A DNA stretch of 64,000 nucleotides from Bosea sp. 124 (GCF_003046175.1 NZ_PZZM01000001.1:2125001-2189000); one strand, 5' to 3'. Shown: positions 33,188 to 42,665, counted from the first letter of the stretch. Numbers and translations are program-made. The notes: generated by a model not told the origin, from the letters alone.

Positions 33188-34399
33188 TTACTTCGCCCGT
33201 TTCGCCCCAACCAGTTCGTCCCATTTGCGGAAGGCGACGACCATCTTGTCGGGCTTCAGGGGCAGCTCGATCGGGTTGTTGGCGATCAGGTCGGCATATT
33301 CCGGCCGGCCGAACTCGGCGATAACGTCCTGGCTCGCCTTGGGGGCGAGCGAGAGCGGTACGTTCTTCACCGCCGGGCCCGGATAGAGATAGCCCTCGTC
33401 ATAGGCGTAAGCCTGCGCCTTTGGGGTGAGCACATAGGCCATCATGTCGAGGACGACGGCGAGCCGGTCGTTCGGGATGCCCTTGGGCACGCACATGAAG
33501 AAGGCATCCGAGACCCAGTGGAAGCCCTTCAGCGTCTGGATCTTCGCCGATTTCGGCACGATGCCGAGCGCGCGCGGGTTGATGTCCCAGCCGGTGGTCG
33601 AGATGATGATGTCGCGCGAGCCCTCGCCGAATTCCTTCATCGTCGCGCCGGTGCCGGCGGGGTAGTACTCGATGTATTGCCCGAGTTCCTGGAGATAGGC
33701 CCAAGTCTTGTCCCAGCCGCCGACCGGGTCCTGCGGGTCCTTATCGCCGAGGATATAGGGCAGGCCCATCATGAAGGTCCGGCCCGGGCCGGAATTGGTC
33801 GGGCGGGCATACATGAAGCGGTTCGGATTGGCCTTGGCCCAGGCGAGCAGTTCTTCGGCCGAGGTCGGCACAGCCTTGACGCGCTCGGGGGCATATTCGA
33901 GCAGCGGGCCGGAGGGATAGTAATTCACCACGACGCCGAAGCCGTCGCCCTGGACCTTGTGCAAAGCGAGCGCGGCCGGCTCGTAATTCGCCTCGATGTT
34001 CGGGAACTTGTCGTTGAAATCGGGCAGGACCTTGAGCCAGAGCTTCTGGTCGAGGCCTGCCGCCAGCCCGTCGCTGCCGGTCAGGACGAGATCGAGATCG
34101 GCGCGGCCGGCCTCCTGCTGCGCCTTGATCTTGCTGGCGAGTTCGGGCGCGGGGGCCTTCACGAAGGCGATCCGCGAGACCAGCTTGGGGTTGGCGGCGC
34201 GATAGTCCTCGAAGGCCTTCTGCATCAGGGCGAGTGCGCCGCCGACGTCGATGACGCTGATCGTCACCGGGGCGGAAGGCAAGGGCGGCGAGGCGGCGAG
34301 CGCACCACCGGCCCCCGTCGCCATCGCGGTCAGGCCGCCCAGGACGGTGCGACGATCGATGGCGGTGCGGCGGTCGAGGCCTGTCGGATCTTGGCTCAT
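33188..34399 (-). CDS. Extracellular solute-binding protein with Tat signal, paralogue A
   Basis: A 403-aa ABC-type solute-binding protein. The N-terminus has twin arginines in DRRTVLGGLTAM followed by a hydrophobic stretch ending near ALAAS (about 36), so Tat export is likely. The mature part is a type 2 binding fold (ISVIDVGGAL, DLDLVLTGSDGLAAG, GWDINPRALGIVP). It is clearly homologous to the protein at 37731-38903 along its whole length. No permease or ATPase of the matching class is adjacent. The position downstream of nagB-nagA suggests an amino-sugar-related ligand; inference. Confidence 0.85.
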   Translation of the reverse strand: MSQDPTGLDRRTAIDRRTVLGGLTAMATGAGGALAASPPLPSAPVTISVIDVGGALALMQKAFEDYRAANPKLVSRIAFVKAPAPELASKIKAQQEAGRADLDLVLTGSDGLAAGLDQKLWLKVLPDFNDKFPNIEANYEPAALALHKVQGDGFGVVVNYYPSGPLLEYAPERVKAVPTSAEELLAWAKANPNRFMYARPTNSGPGRTFMMGLPYILGDKDPQDPVGGWDKTWAYLQELGQYIEYYPAGTGATMKEFGEGSRDIIISTTGWDINPRALGIVPKSAKIQTLKGFHWVSDAFFMCVPKGIPNDRLAVVLDMMAYVLTPKAQAYAYDEGYLYPGPAVKNVPLSLAPKASQDVIAEFGRPEYADLIANNPIELPLKPDKMVVAFRKWDELVGAKRAK

Positions 34400-34438
34400 C
34401 TGGTGATCTCCCCTTTTATGGTTCAGCCGTTGTTCGGT

Positions 34439-35491
34439 TCAGGTCGTCGCTTGCATGTCCAGATCTGCGGCATGGCCGAAGCGGCGCTGGATCCTGCCGA
34501 GATCGATGCCAGTGACGGCAAGGTCGTCGGACCAGTCGACCGTGCCGCGATCGGGCGTCATGCCGCGTGCGCGCAGGGCGGGCTGCAGCACGGCGAGCGG
34601 GTGATCCGAGGCCATCGCGATGGCCTCGCGCGGTGTCGCGAAGCCCCAGGAAACGAGATTGCGGACGGCCTGATCGAGGCAGAGTGCGGAGCCGGCGAGG
34701 TTGGCAGCGCCGGGCTGGCGCACCGAGCCGTCCTCGCGCAGCTCGACCGTCATGCCGGCGAAGGGGTAGCTGCCGGGCCGCGAGGCCGCCGCAGAGACCG
34801 CATCGGTGACGAGAATGGAGCGGTCATGGCCCTTTGCCCGCAGCAGCGAGCGCAGCGCCCTGGGATGGAGATGGATGCCGTCGGCGATGAAGCTCGCCCA
34901 GAGCCGGTCCTCGGCGAGCTGGGCGAAGATCGGGTTGACCAGCTTGTGGAGCTGCTGCGGCATGCCGTTGCCGAGATGGGTCGAGAGCGTCGCCCCGGCA
35001 TCGGCGGCGGCTGCGACCGCGTCGAAATCTGCCGCGCTATGGCCGAGCGCGACGACCCGGCCGGCGCGAACGAGACCCGAGACGAGACGCTGCACGCCTT
35101 CGACCTCGGGGGCCAGCGTCACCATCAGGATCGGCCGGGCGAGGCCGGTTTCGAGACGGTCGACGAGGCCGGGATCAGCCGCCGTCATCGCCGCGGCGGG
35201 ATGGCAGCCGGCATAGCCCGCCGAGGGGTTCAGGAAGGGGCCTTCGAGATGGTAGCCCGGGCACATTGCCGGGCCGAGCCGGCTCGCCTTGATCGCCGCG
35301 TCGAGCGCCTTGAAGCGCTGGTCGAGCTCATCGGCATGGGCAGTGATGATGGTCGGCAGGCAGAGCGTGACGCCGGTCGCCAGCATCGCCTCCAGCGCGT
35401 GGTCGATCTCGGCCGGCGTGATGGCGCCGGCGTTGAAGTCGATGCCGGCGAAGCCGTTGACCTGGAGATCGATGAGGCCGGCCGTGCGCAT
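34439..35491 (-). CDS. nagA: N-acetylglucosamine-6-phosphate deacetylase (short form)
   Basis: A 350-aa amidohydrolase converting GlcNAc-6-P to GlcN-6-P. Visible motifs are GLIDLQVNGFAGIDF at the N-terminus, YHLEGPFLNP (metal-ligand Glu), VVALGHSAAD (metal His), STHLGNGMPQ (metal His) and ILVTDAVSA (catalytic Asp). It starts where usual NagA proteins have already completed a 40-50-residue beta-sandwich domain, so that part is absent. The frame is open further upstream, but that is nagB in another frame. It is 14 bp after nagB. Confidence 0.88.
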   Translation of the reverse strand: MRTAGLIDLQVNGFAGIDFNAGAITPAEIDHALEAMLATGVTLCLPTIITAHADELDQRFKALDAAIKASRLGPAMCPGYHLEGPFLNPSAGYAGCHPAAAMTAADPGLVDRLETGLARPILMVTLAPEVEGVQRLVSGLVRAGRVVALGHSAADFDAVAAAADAGATLSTHLGNGMPQQLHKLVNPIFAQLAEDRLWASFIADGIHLHPRALRSLLRAKGHDRSILVTDAVSAAASRPGSYPFAGMTVELREDGSVRQPGAANLAGSALCLDQAVRNLVSWGFATPREAIAMASDHPLAVLQPALRARGMTPDRGTVDWSDDLAVTGIDLGRIQRRFGHAADLDMQATT

Positions 35492-35505
35492 CCCTTTCTC
35501 TCCGC

Positions 35506-36249
35506 TCAGGCGCTTTTCAGCAGGGAAGCGGCGGGGGGATCGATGAAGAGCACCGTGTTTGCGTGCGTCTGCAGGATCGAGGCGGGATGCAGGTTGCTGA
35601 CCGGGCCTTCCAGCGCATCGCGGGCGGCCTGGGCCTTGCGCTCGTCGGAGACGGAGAGAACGATCAGTTCGCTTTTCAGGATCTGCCGGACGCTCATCGA
35701 GATGGCGCGCTCGGGCACGGCGTCCAGCGTCGGGAACCAGCCCTCGCCGAATTGCTGGCGGCGGCAACCCTCGTCCAGCGTCACCACGATATAGGGCTGT
35801 TCGGTGTCGAAATCCGCCGGTGGGTCGTTGAAGGCGATATGGCAGTTCTCGCCGATTCCGGCGAAGCAGACATCGATGCGCTTGCCGGCGATCAGCCCGT
35901 TCAGGCGCGTGGTCTCGGCCTGCGGGTCGCCCTCGCCGTCGACGGGCACGAATGCGGGTGCGTTGCCGAGGGGGGTCATGAAGCGCAGGCGCAGATAGCG
36001 CCGGAAGCTCGCGGGATGCTCCTCGCTGAGGCCGGCATATTCGTCGAGATGGAAGGCCGTCACCTTCGACCAGTCGATGCCCTCGGCCGCGACGAGGTTC
36101 TGAAGCAGCTCGAACTGGCTCGCGCCGGTCGCGACGATGATGTTGGCATGGCCGAAGCGGCTTTGTGCCTCGCGGATCGCCTGGGCACCGAGTGCGGCGG
36201 CCCTGGCGCCCAGCGTCGCCTTGTCGGGGACGATGCGAATATCGACCAT
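35506..36249 (-). CDS. nagB: Glucosamine-6-phosphate deaminase
   Basis: A 247-aa NagB/6-phosphogluconolactonase-fold enzyme that isomerises and deaminates GlcN-6-P to fructose-6-P and ammonia. Motifs are [13 protein letters not shown] (phosphate loop), FHLDEYAGL (catalytic Asp), and [17 protein letters not shown] (catalytic His and neighbours). Length is close to that of the short NagB class. It is the first gene of a leftward nagB-nagA unit and diverges from a ROK regulator that probably controls it. Confidence 0.92.
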   Translation of the reverse strand: MVDIRIVPDKATLGARAAALGAQAIREAQSRFGHANIIVATGASQFELLQNLVAAEGIDWSKVTAFHLDEYAGLSEEHPASFRRYLRLRFMTPLGNAPAFVPVDGEGDPQAETTRLNGLIAGKRIDVCFAGIGENCHIAFNDPPADFDTEQPYIVVTLDEGCRRQQFGEGWFPTLDAVPERAISMSVRQILKSELIVLSVSDERKAQAARDALEGPVSNLHPASILQTHANTVLFIDPPAASLLKSA

Positions 36250-36371
36250 GCGATTTTTGAACCTTTGCCTATGTGATTGTTTTTTATATCGTCTTGAGAG
36301 CTTATGGCTGCGGTTCGGAAAGGCAACAGCTATTTTTGAACGCTAATGTTCTGAATAGGAGGCCGACGATC
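36250..36371. promoter_or_regulatory. Divergent nagB / ROK promoter region with repeated motif
   Basis: This 122-bp AT-rich gap holds two direct copies of ATTTTTGAAC (36253-36262 and 36332-36341), one next to each divergent start. AGGAGG at 36357-36362 lies 9 bases before the GTG at 36372. The repeats are candidate binding sites for the ROK protein; this is inferred from position. Confidence 0.45.
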
Positions 36372-37553
36372 GTGTTTCTGACGACGCTCGACGAGAGCCG
36401 CTTCACGCTCAGCCATGAGCGCGACTGTGCCCGCGTCTATCGCCTCGTCATGACGGGCCTCGCCCATTCACGCTCCGAGATCGGCAGGCGGCTCGGCCTG
36501 CGCTCGACCACGACCTCGCGGGTGGTCGCCGACCTCGTCGACCGGCGGCTGCTGCTGGAAACGATGGGAGAAACGGCGGGCCGCGGCCGTCCGGCCGCGA
36601 TCCTCCTCGCCAATACGCGGCGGATCGGGGCTTCGGTGGTCCATGTCTCGAGCCAGTCGCTGTCCGGGGCGCTGGTCGATCTCTCCGGCCATCTCGTGGC
36701 GGAGCGGACGATCACGATCGGCCGCGATGCCGACAACGCCGCGATTGCCGCCGTGATGGCTACCCTGGCCAGGGAACTGCTGGAGGCGATGCCTTCCGGC
36801 ATGCGCCATGCCGGCACGGCGGTTTCGCTGTCGGGCCTGATCGACCTGCCGCGCGGACAATGGCTGCTGGCCTCGCGTTGGCCGCGCATGCGCGGCCTCG
36901 ACGTCGCAGCCGTGCTGGCGCCGATCGCCGGGCCGGTCGAGATCTGCCGCAATCTCGATGCCGAGCTGCGGGCACGGGCGGTGCGCGAGCCGGAGCAATT
37001 CTCCGGCAGCACGCTCCTGCTGCATTGGGGCTGGGGCGTCGGCCTGTCCTATGGCGTGGACGGGCGCCCCTTCGCGCCGGCCGGCTCGTTCGGCGAGATC
37101 GGCCATTGGCGAATGTCGACCCTGGCCGGGCGGCGCTGCGGCTGCGGCAACACCGGCTGCCTCGAGACCGGGGCCGCGCTGTGGTCGCTGCTGCCGGCGC
37201 TGCGCGCGCGCTGGCCCGATCTGGAGGAGGATGAGGCACGTCTCGCCCGGCAACTGGCCGGGCGCGATCTCGTCGGCCTGCCGGAGATCGACGATGCGGC
37301 GCGGCTGCTGGCGCGCGCGCTGGCGAATGCCTGCCGCATCTTCTTTCCGACCCGCATCGCTGTCAGCGGCCCTTTTGCCGCGAATGCCGGCCTCTGGGCC
37401 CATTTCGATGCGTTGCTGCGGGCGGAAGGCACGATGGACGGGCTCGCCATCCCGCAGCTCGCGAGCGTGCGCGCCAGCCAGCTTCATGAGATCCACGGGG
37501 CCGCGGCGCCCCTGCTCGGTCGCGCCACCGAGGCGCTGCTCCGGCAGGCTTGA
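36372..37553 (+). CDS. ROK-family transcriptional regulator (NagC-like)
   Basis: A 393-aa regulator starting at the GTG 36372, chosen for its AGGAGG; an ATG at 36273 in frame lacks such a site. The N-terminal winged helix (about 15-75) includes HSRSEIGRRLGLRSTTTSR. The ROK sugar-binding part has the zinc motif CGCGNTGCLE (about 256-265) preceded by SFGEIGHWR. ROK repressors respond to sugar phosphates such as GlcNAc-6-P. Divergence from nagB-nagA supports control of that unit and perhaps of the downstream transport genes. Confidence 0.88.
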   Translation: MFLTTLDESRFTLSHERDCARVYRLVMTGLAHSRSEIGRRLGLRSTTTSRVVADLVDRRLLLETMGETAGRGRPAAILLANTRRIGASVVHVSSQSLSGALVDLSGHLVAERTITIGRDADNAAIAAVMATLARELLEAMPSGMRHAGTAVSLSGLIDLPRGQWLLASRWPRMRGLDVAAVLAPIAGPVEICRNLDAELRARAVREPEQFSGSTLLLHWGWGVGLSYGVDGRPFAPAGSFGEIGHWRMSTLAGRRCGCGNTGCLETGAALWSLLPALRARWPDLEEDEARLARQLAGRDLVGLPEIDDAARLLARALANACRIFFPTRIAVSGPFAANAGLWAHFDALLRAEGTMDGLAIPQLASVRASQLHEIHGAAAPLLGRATEALLRQA

Positions 37554-37730
37554 GCTGCGCAGGCTGCGGCGGGTCAGCCGGGGACCCGCTCGTCGGGCCC
37601 GCTCCTCCTGCCGGGCGCGATCTGCGTCCAACGCACTGGCGCGCCGTTCTGTGGTGCACTAGTATGCCAGTCAAAGGTCCGCAGCGTGCACCTCGTGCGC
37701 TTCAAGAGGCCTCAACCCAGGGAGACGACA

Positions 37731-38903
37731 TTGACCCATCCGACACGCCGCACCGTGGTCGCGGGCGCGGCCGGCCTTGCCGCGCTGGCCTCCAGCGGGG
37801 CGAAGGCCCAGACCGCCCCCGTCGCGCTCAACATCATCGACGTGGCCGGTAATCTTCAGTTGACGCAGGCTGCGATCGAACGCTTCGCCAAAGAGAATCC
37901 GAAGCTCATCTCGCGGCTGAACTTCTCGCGCGCGCCCTCGCCGGAACTGCCGGCCAAGCTCAAGGCGCAGCAGGAAGCCAACCGCGTCGACATCGATCTG
38001 GTGCTGACCGGGCCGGGCGCGATGTCGGACGGCATCCAGCAGGGGCTGTGGATCGACGTCTGGAAGTCGCACACGGCCAGCCTGCCCAAGGCCGAGGACA
38101 TCTATCACGAGCAGGCGCTGATGATGCAGCGCAATTTCGGTCAGAACGAGGGCGTTGCTGTGGCGTACTCGCCATCGGGCCCGCTGTTCGAATACATGCC
38201 GGCGCGGCTCAAGACCGTGCCGAAGACGGCCGAGGAATTCCTCGCCTATGTGAAGCAGAACAAGAATCGCTTCACCTATGCGAGGCCGGTCAATTCCGGC
38301 CCCGGCTGGACCTTCCTGCAGGGCCTGCCCTACATCCTCGGCGATGCCGACCCGAGCGACCCGATGAAGGGCTGGGACAAGACCTGGGCCTATCTCAAGG
38401 AACTCGGCAGCGGCATCGACTATTATCCGGGCGGCACGACGCCGACGATGAAGGAACTCGGCGAAGGCACCCGCGACGTCATCGTCTCGACGCTGGGCTG
38501 GGACATCAATCCGCGCGCGCTCGGCATCGTGCCGAAGGAGGCGGAGGTCTTCGCGCTGGCCAACACGCACTGGATTCCCGACACCCAGTTCATGTGCATC
38601 CCCAAGGGCGTTCCGGCCGACAAGGTCACCGCGCTGCTGGCGCTGATGTCCTACATGCTGAAGCCCGAGGCGCAGGCCGCGACCTATGACAAGGGCTATT
38701 TCTACCCCGGTCCCGCGGCGAAGGGCGTGACGCTCGCGATGGCGCCGCAGGAGAGCCGTGACGTGCTCGCCGAATACGGCCGTCCGAAATATGACGAGCT
38801 GATCAAATCCCTGCCGACGAAGCCGCCGCTGACGCCGGAACGACTGGTTGCCGCCTTCCGGCGCTGGGACCAGGAGATCGGCGTCGGTCACACGCCGAAG
38901 TAA
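37731..38903 (+). CDS. Extracellular solute-binding protein with Tat signal, paralogue B
   Basis: A 390-aa protein starting at TTG 37731, supported by AGGGAG at 37719-37724; an earlier GTG at 37686 would add 15 residues before the signal. The signal has TRRTVVAGAAGLAALA, so Tat export is likely, with cleavage near AKAQT. It shares the full-length pattern with the protein at 33188-34399 (NIIDVAGNL, DLVLTGPGAMSDG, GWDINPRALGIVP, FYPGPAAKGV). It is first in a long rightward run of sugar genes and 11 bp before an oxidoreductase gene. Confidence 0.85.
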   Translation: MTHPTRRTVVAGAAGLAALASSGAKAQTAPVALNIIDVAGNLQLTQAAIERFAKENPKLISRLNFSRAPSPELPAKLKAQQEANRVDIDLVLTGPGAMSDGIQQGLWIDVWKSHTASLPKAEDIYHEQALMMQRNFGQNEGVAVAYSPSGPLFEYMPARLKTVPKTAEEFLAYVKQNKNRFTYARPVNSGPGWTFLQGLPYILGDADPSDPMKGWDKTWAYLKELGSGIDYYPGGTTPTMKELGEGTRDVIVSTLGWDINPRALGIVPKEAEVFALANTHWIPDTQFMCIPKGVPADKVTALLALMSYMLKPEAQAATYDKGYFYPGPAAKGVTLAMAPQESRDVLAEYGRPKYDELIKSLPTKPPLTPERLVAAFRRWDQEIGVGHTPK

Positions 38904-38914
38904 GGCACGTCCAG

Positions 38915-39940
38915 ATGCGGTTTGCCGCGATCGGCCTCGACCATCGCCATATCTACCACATGGTCGGAGGCCTGCTGGAGGCCGGCGCGCAATGCGCCGG
39001 CTTCGACCCCGCGACGAGCGACGAGCGTGTGCTCGCCGGCTTCCGCGAACGCTTTCCCGATCTGCGCCCGGTGGAAGCGCAGCGGCTGCTCGACGATCCC
39101 TCGATCGAGCTGATCGTCTGCGCCGGGATTCCGAGCGAGCGCGCGGCGCTGGCGATCAGGGCGATGCGGGCCGGCAAGGACGTCATGGTCGACAAGCCGG
39201 GCGTGACGAGCTTCGACCAGCTCGCGGCGGTCGAAGCGGCGGTGGCGGAGACGGGGCGGATCTTCTCGGTGTGCTTTTCCGAGCGTTTCGTCGTGCCGGC
39301 GACGCTGGTCGCCGGGAAGCTGATCGCCGATGGTGCGATCGGCCGCGTCGTGCAGACGATCGGGCTCGGGCCGCACCGGCTCAACCGGGCGATCCGGCCG
39401 GACTGGTTCTTCGATGCGGCGGCCTATGGCGGCGTCCTGACCGACATCGCCTCGCACCAGATCGACCAGTTCCTGCATTTCACCGGCTCGGAGGACGCGG
39501 AGATCGTCGCCTCCGGCATCGGGCATTTCGGGGCGCCGGACCTGCCCGATTTCCAGGATTTCGGTGAGATCCTGCTGCGCAGTGACCGGGCGGGCGGCTA
39601 TATCCGCGTCGACTGGTTCACCGCCGACGGGCTCTCGACCTGGGGCGATGGCCGCCTGACGATCCTCGGCACCGAGGGCACGATCGAGCTGCGCAAATAT
39701 GTCGACGTGGCCGGCCGGCCGGGCAGCGACCATGTCTTCCTGGTCGACAAGACGGGCGCGCGCCATCTCGACGCCTCGCGCGAGCCGCTGACCTATTTCC
39801 GCAACCTGATCGCCGATATCGGCACGCGCGGCGAAACCGCAGCGTCGCAGCGGCATAGCTTCACCGTCTGCCGGCTGGCGCTGGAAGCGCAGGCGAAGGC
39901 GGCGTGGCTGCCGTCGAAGCCTGGCACCGCCCATTCCTGA
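38915..39940 (+). CDS. Gfo/Idh/MocA-family oxidoreductase, first copy
   Basis: A 341-aa NAD(P)-dependent dehydrogenase. The Rossmann domain (about 1-125) has the family DKPGVTSFDQL segment with the catalytic Lys (VMVDKPG at about 90). The C-terminal alpha/beta domain includes YGGVLTDIASHQIDQFLHF, where the Asp and His fit the usual catalytic D-x-x-x-H pair. It acts on a sugar, polyol or inositol derivative; the exact substrate is not readable. It is 12 bp upstream of a second family member. Confidence 0.9.
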   Translation: MRFAAIGLDHRHIYHMVGGLLEAGAQCAGFDPATSDERVLAGFRERFPDLRPVEAQRLLDDPSIELIVCAGIPSERAALAIRAMRAGKDVMVDKPGVTSFDQLAAVEAAVAETGRIFSVCFSERFVVPATLVAGKLIADGAIGRVVQTIGLGPHRLNRAIRPDWFFDAAAYGGVLTDIASHQIDQFLHFTGSEDAEIVASGIGHFGAPDLPDFQDFGEILLRSDRAGGYIRVDWFTADGLSTWGDGRLTILGTEGTIELRKYVDVAGRPGSDHVFLVDKTGARHLDASREPLTYFRNLIADIGTRGETAASQRHSFTVCRLALEAQAKAAWLPSKPGTAHS

Positions 39941-39952
39941 GGATCATCGACC

Positions 39953-40963
39953 ATGACACGCAAGCTCGGCATCGCCGTGATCGGTCTCGGCCCCGCTTCC
40001 CTGCCGCATTCCAAGAGCCTGCTCGATCTCGCGGACCGGGCCGAGGTGCGCTTCGCGGTCAGCCGCTCGGCTGAACGGGCCGAGGCCTTTGCCGCGCAGT
40101 TCCCGTTTCCGACGACGACCGATCTCGACGCGGTCCTGGCCGATCCGACCGTCGACGCGGTAATCGTCCTGACGCCGCCGAGCAGCCATCTCGATGTCTC
40201 CGCCCGCTGCCTCGAGGCAGGCAAGCATGTGCTGGTCGAGAAGCCGCTGGAACTGACCAGCGCGCGCGGCCAGAGCCTGGTCGAAACGGCGCGACGCACC
40301 GGCAAGGTCTTCGGCGTGGTGCTGCAGCATCGCTTCCGGCCCGCGAGCCTGCGGCTGAAGGCGGCGCTCGATGCGGGCGAACTCGGCAGCATCGAGGCTG
40401 CGTTCCTGAGCGTACCGTGGTGGCGGCCGCAGAGCTACTACGACGAGCCGGGACGCGGGACGCTGGCGCGCGATGGCGGCGGGGTCCTGCTGACGCAGGC
40501 GATCCACTCGCTCGACCTGTTCCGTTCGCTGGTCGGCGTATCCAAGGTCGTCGCGGCGCAGTCCCGCACCACCGGGCTGCACCGGATGGAGACGGAGGAC
40601 TATGTCTCCGCCCTGCTGGAGACCGGCAGCGGCGCCCCGGCGACGCTGGTGGCCACGACCGCAGCCTATCCGGGTTATCCCGAGCGGATCGAGATCACCG
40701 GGACGAAGGCCTTCGCCTCGCTGATCGGCGGGCGGCTGCGCCTCGCCTTCCTCGACGGGCGCGAGGAGATCGTCGAGGCGGAAGGGGCGACCGGCAGCGG
40801 CGCCAACATCATGGATTTCCCGCATGACGCCCACCGTGCCGTCATCGCCGATTTCCTCGATGCCATCGAGACGGGGCGAGATCCCGTCGTGACCGGGGAG
40901 GAGGCGCTCGCCTCGCAGCGGCTTGTCGACGCGATCCTGACAGCTTCGCGACCGGCCGCCTGA
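39953..40963 (+). CDS. Gfo/Idh/MocA-family oxidoreductase, second copy
   Basis: A 336-aa oxidoreductase with the same fold. Its catalytic Lys is in HVLVEKPLELTSARG, and GGVLLTQAIHSLDLFRS holds the downstream His. The N-terminal nucleotide site begins GIAVIGLGPAS. It differs clearly from the first copy, so the pair may catalyse successive or opposite redox steps, such as oxidation and epimer-forming reduction, as in inositol or levoglucosan catabolism; that is inference. Confidence 0.9.
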   Translation: MTRKLGIAVIGLGPASLPHSKSLLDLADRAEVRFAVSRSAERAEAFAAQFPFPTTTDLDAVLADPTVDAVIVLTPPSSHLDVSARCLEAGKHVLVEKPLELTSARGQSLVETARRTGKVFGVVLQHRFRPASLRLKAALDAGELGSIEAAFLSVPWWRPQSYYDEPGRGTLARDGGGVLLTQAIHSLDLFRSLVGVSKVVAAQSRTTGLHRMETEDYVSALLETGSGAPATLVATTAAYPGYPERIEITGTKAFASLIGGRLRLAFLDGREEIVEAEGATGSGANIMDFPHDAHRAVIADFLDAIETGRDPVVTGEEALASQRLVDAILTASRPAA

Positions 40964-40991
40964 TCGGTGCGGCCGTCCCGGCGGTATTCTT

Positions 40992-41038
40992 GACTTTCAG
41001 GCGATTTATGGCGCTCCAAGAGCCGTCGCCTGAAAGTC
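40992..41038. promoter_or_regulatory. 13-bp perfect inverted repeat upstream of the kinase gene
   Basis: GACTTTCAGGCGA (40992-41004) and TCGCCTGAAAGTC (41026-41038) are exact reverse complements with a 21-nt spacer, in the only sizeable gap (166 bp) of the sugar operon. It could be a terminator-like hairpin separating two sub-operons, an operator, or another interspersed palindromic element. There is no T-tract. Confidence 0.5.
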
Positions 41039-41129
41039 GCTTCGTGAATCTCGCTCGCCCAGCCTCTCGCCCTTCCGAATTCGCCGCCGCGCCCGCTGCG
41101 CCGCGCGGATTTTCGTCCGGGCGCCACCC

Positions 41130-42653
41130 ATGAGCGTCGTTCTCGCCTGCGATCTCGGGGGCAGCAGCTTTCGCGCCGCCCTGATCGACCCGCAGGGGGC
41201 GGTGCTGGCCGAGCATGCGATCTCGGGGCCTGTGCTCAGCGACGGGCTCGACCGTTCGGAGGTCAGCGCTGAGGCATGGTGGAGACTGCTTGTCGAGACC
41301 GCCGGCCGGATCGCGCAGATGGCGCCCGCGCTGTTTGCCGAGGTTCAGGCCATCGCGATCTGCGGGGTCACGCGCACGCAGGTCTTCCTCGGTCCTGATG
41401 GGCGCGAGATACGGCCGGCGCTGACCTGGAAGGACGCGCGTTCGGAAGGGGCGGCCCAACGTTTGCGGGAGAGGCTGGGCGGCCATCCGGAGGCCGGGCG
41501 CGTCAACGCGTTCCACCCGCTCGCCCGCCTCGCCTGGCTCGCCGAGGAGGAAGGCGCCCATTTCCGTGGCCTCGCGCGGGTGCTCGAGCCCAAGGACTAC
41601 CTGAATTTCCGCCTCACCGGCCGGCGGGCCAGCGACCCGGTCTCGATGGCGCGGCTCATCGCCTGCGCGGAGACCCATGATGGCGGCACGGCGCTCGCCG
41701 CGCTCGGCCTCCCGGCAGGGATCATCCCGGCGATCCTCGAGCCCTGCGACAGGGTCGGCCCCGTCCAGGCGGAGCTGCCGGCGCCGTTCGACCGGCTCGC
41801 CGGCGTACCGGTGTTCTGTGCCTGCAACGACACCTGGACGGCAGTGGCCGGGCTCGGCGCGCTGCGGCCGGGCTACGCCTACAACATCTCCGGCACGACC
41901 GAGGTTCTGGGTGTGCTCGGCGCGGATGAAGCGGAGGCCGAGGGGCTCATCACGGTCGACTGGCGCGGTCTCTGGCATCTCGGCGGACCGAGCCAGAACG
42001 GCGCCGATACGGCGAGCTGGCTGGTTGCCCTGCTCGATCCCGCCGGCTCCCATGATGTCGGCGAGCGCATCGACGTGCTGCTCGCCGGGCGCCGTCATCC
42101 GCAGCCGTTGATCTTCCTGCCCTATCTGCAGGGCGAGCGCGTTCCCTACTGGAACCCGAATCTGCGCGGGGCCTTTCTCGGCCTCAACCGCCAGCATGGC
42201 CCGACCGACCTGGCTTTTGCGGTTCTGGAAGGCGTCGCCTGTCTCAACCGCGTCGTGCTGGAACGGGCCGAAGCCGCGCTGGGCCGCCCGGTCGACGAGA
42301 TCCGCTTTGGTGGCGGCGCCGCCGCCAATCCGGCCTGGGCGCAGATCAAGGCCGATCTCTGCGGCCGGCCGGTCGTGGTCGGCAGCGCGAAGGAGCCCGG
42401 CCTGCTCGGGGCCGCGATCATCGCCTGGACCGGGCTCGGCCGTTTCGCCTCGCTGGTCGCCGCGCAGGATGCGCTGGTCAGCATTGCCCGGCGCTATCAG
42501 CCCGATCCCGCGCGACGCGCGGCCTATGACGCGCTCTACGCGCTCTTCCGCCGCAGCGAGCTCGCGCTGGCACCGATCTCGGCGGAACTTGCCGCCATCG
42601 GGCGCGATCCGGGGCCCCTGCACGGCCTCGCCACCCCAGCGCCTTCGCCGTAA
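41130..42653 (+). CDS. FGGY-family carbohydrate kinase
   Basis: A 507-aa sugar kinase of the FGGY/xylulokinase class. The N-terminal ATPase fold starts VLACDLGGSSFRAALID. Further motifs are AICGVTRTQVFL (catalytic region), VFCACNDTW (substrate and catalytic Asp), YNISGTTEVLG, and the C-terminal signature EIRFGGGAAANPAWAQIKAD. It phosphorylates a pentulose or polyol in the cytosol. It lies 12 bp before the SDR gene. Substrate unassigned. Confidence 0.9.
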   Translation: MSVVLACDLGGSSFRAALIDPQGAVLAEHAISGPVLSDGLDRSEVSAEAWWRLLVETAGRIAQMAPALFAEVQAIAICGVTRTQVFLGPDGREIRPALTWKDARSEGAAQRLRERLGGHPEAGRVNAFHPLARLAWLAEEEGAHFRGLARVLEPKDYLNFRLTGRRASDPVSMARLIACAETHDGGTALAALGLPAGIIPAILEPCDRVGPVQAELPAPFDRLAGVPVFCACNDTWTAVAGLGALRPGYAYNISGTTEVLGVLGADEAEAEGLITVDWRGLWHLGGPSQNGADTASWLVALLDPAGSHDVGERIDVLLAGRRHPQPLIFLPYLQGERVPYWNPNLRGAFLGLNRQHGPTDLAFAVLEGVACLNRVVLERAEAALGRPVDEIRFGGGAAANPAWAQIKADLCGRPVVVGSAKEPGLLGAAIIAWTGLGRFASLVAAQDALVSIARRYQPDPARRAAYDALYALFRRSELALAPISAELAAIGRDPGPLHGLATPAPSP

Positions 42654-42665
42654 GGATCGTTCCCC

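Noticed and set aside
35492..35767. N-terminal extension of NagA
   Set aside because: It lies inside nagB in another frame and does not resemble the NagA beta domain.
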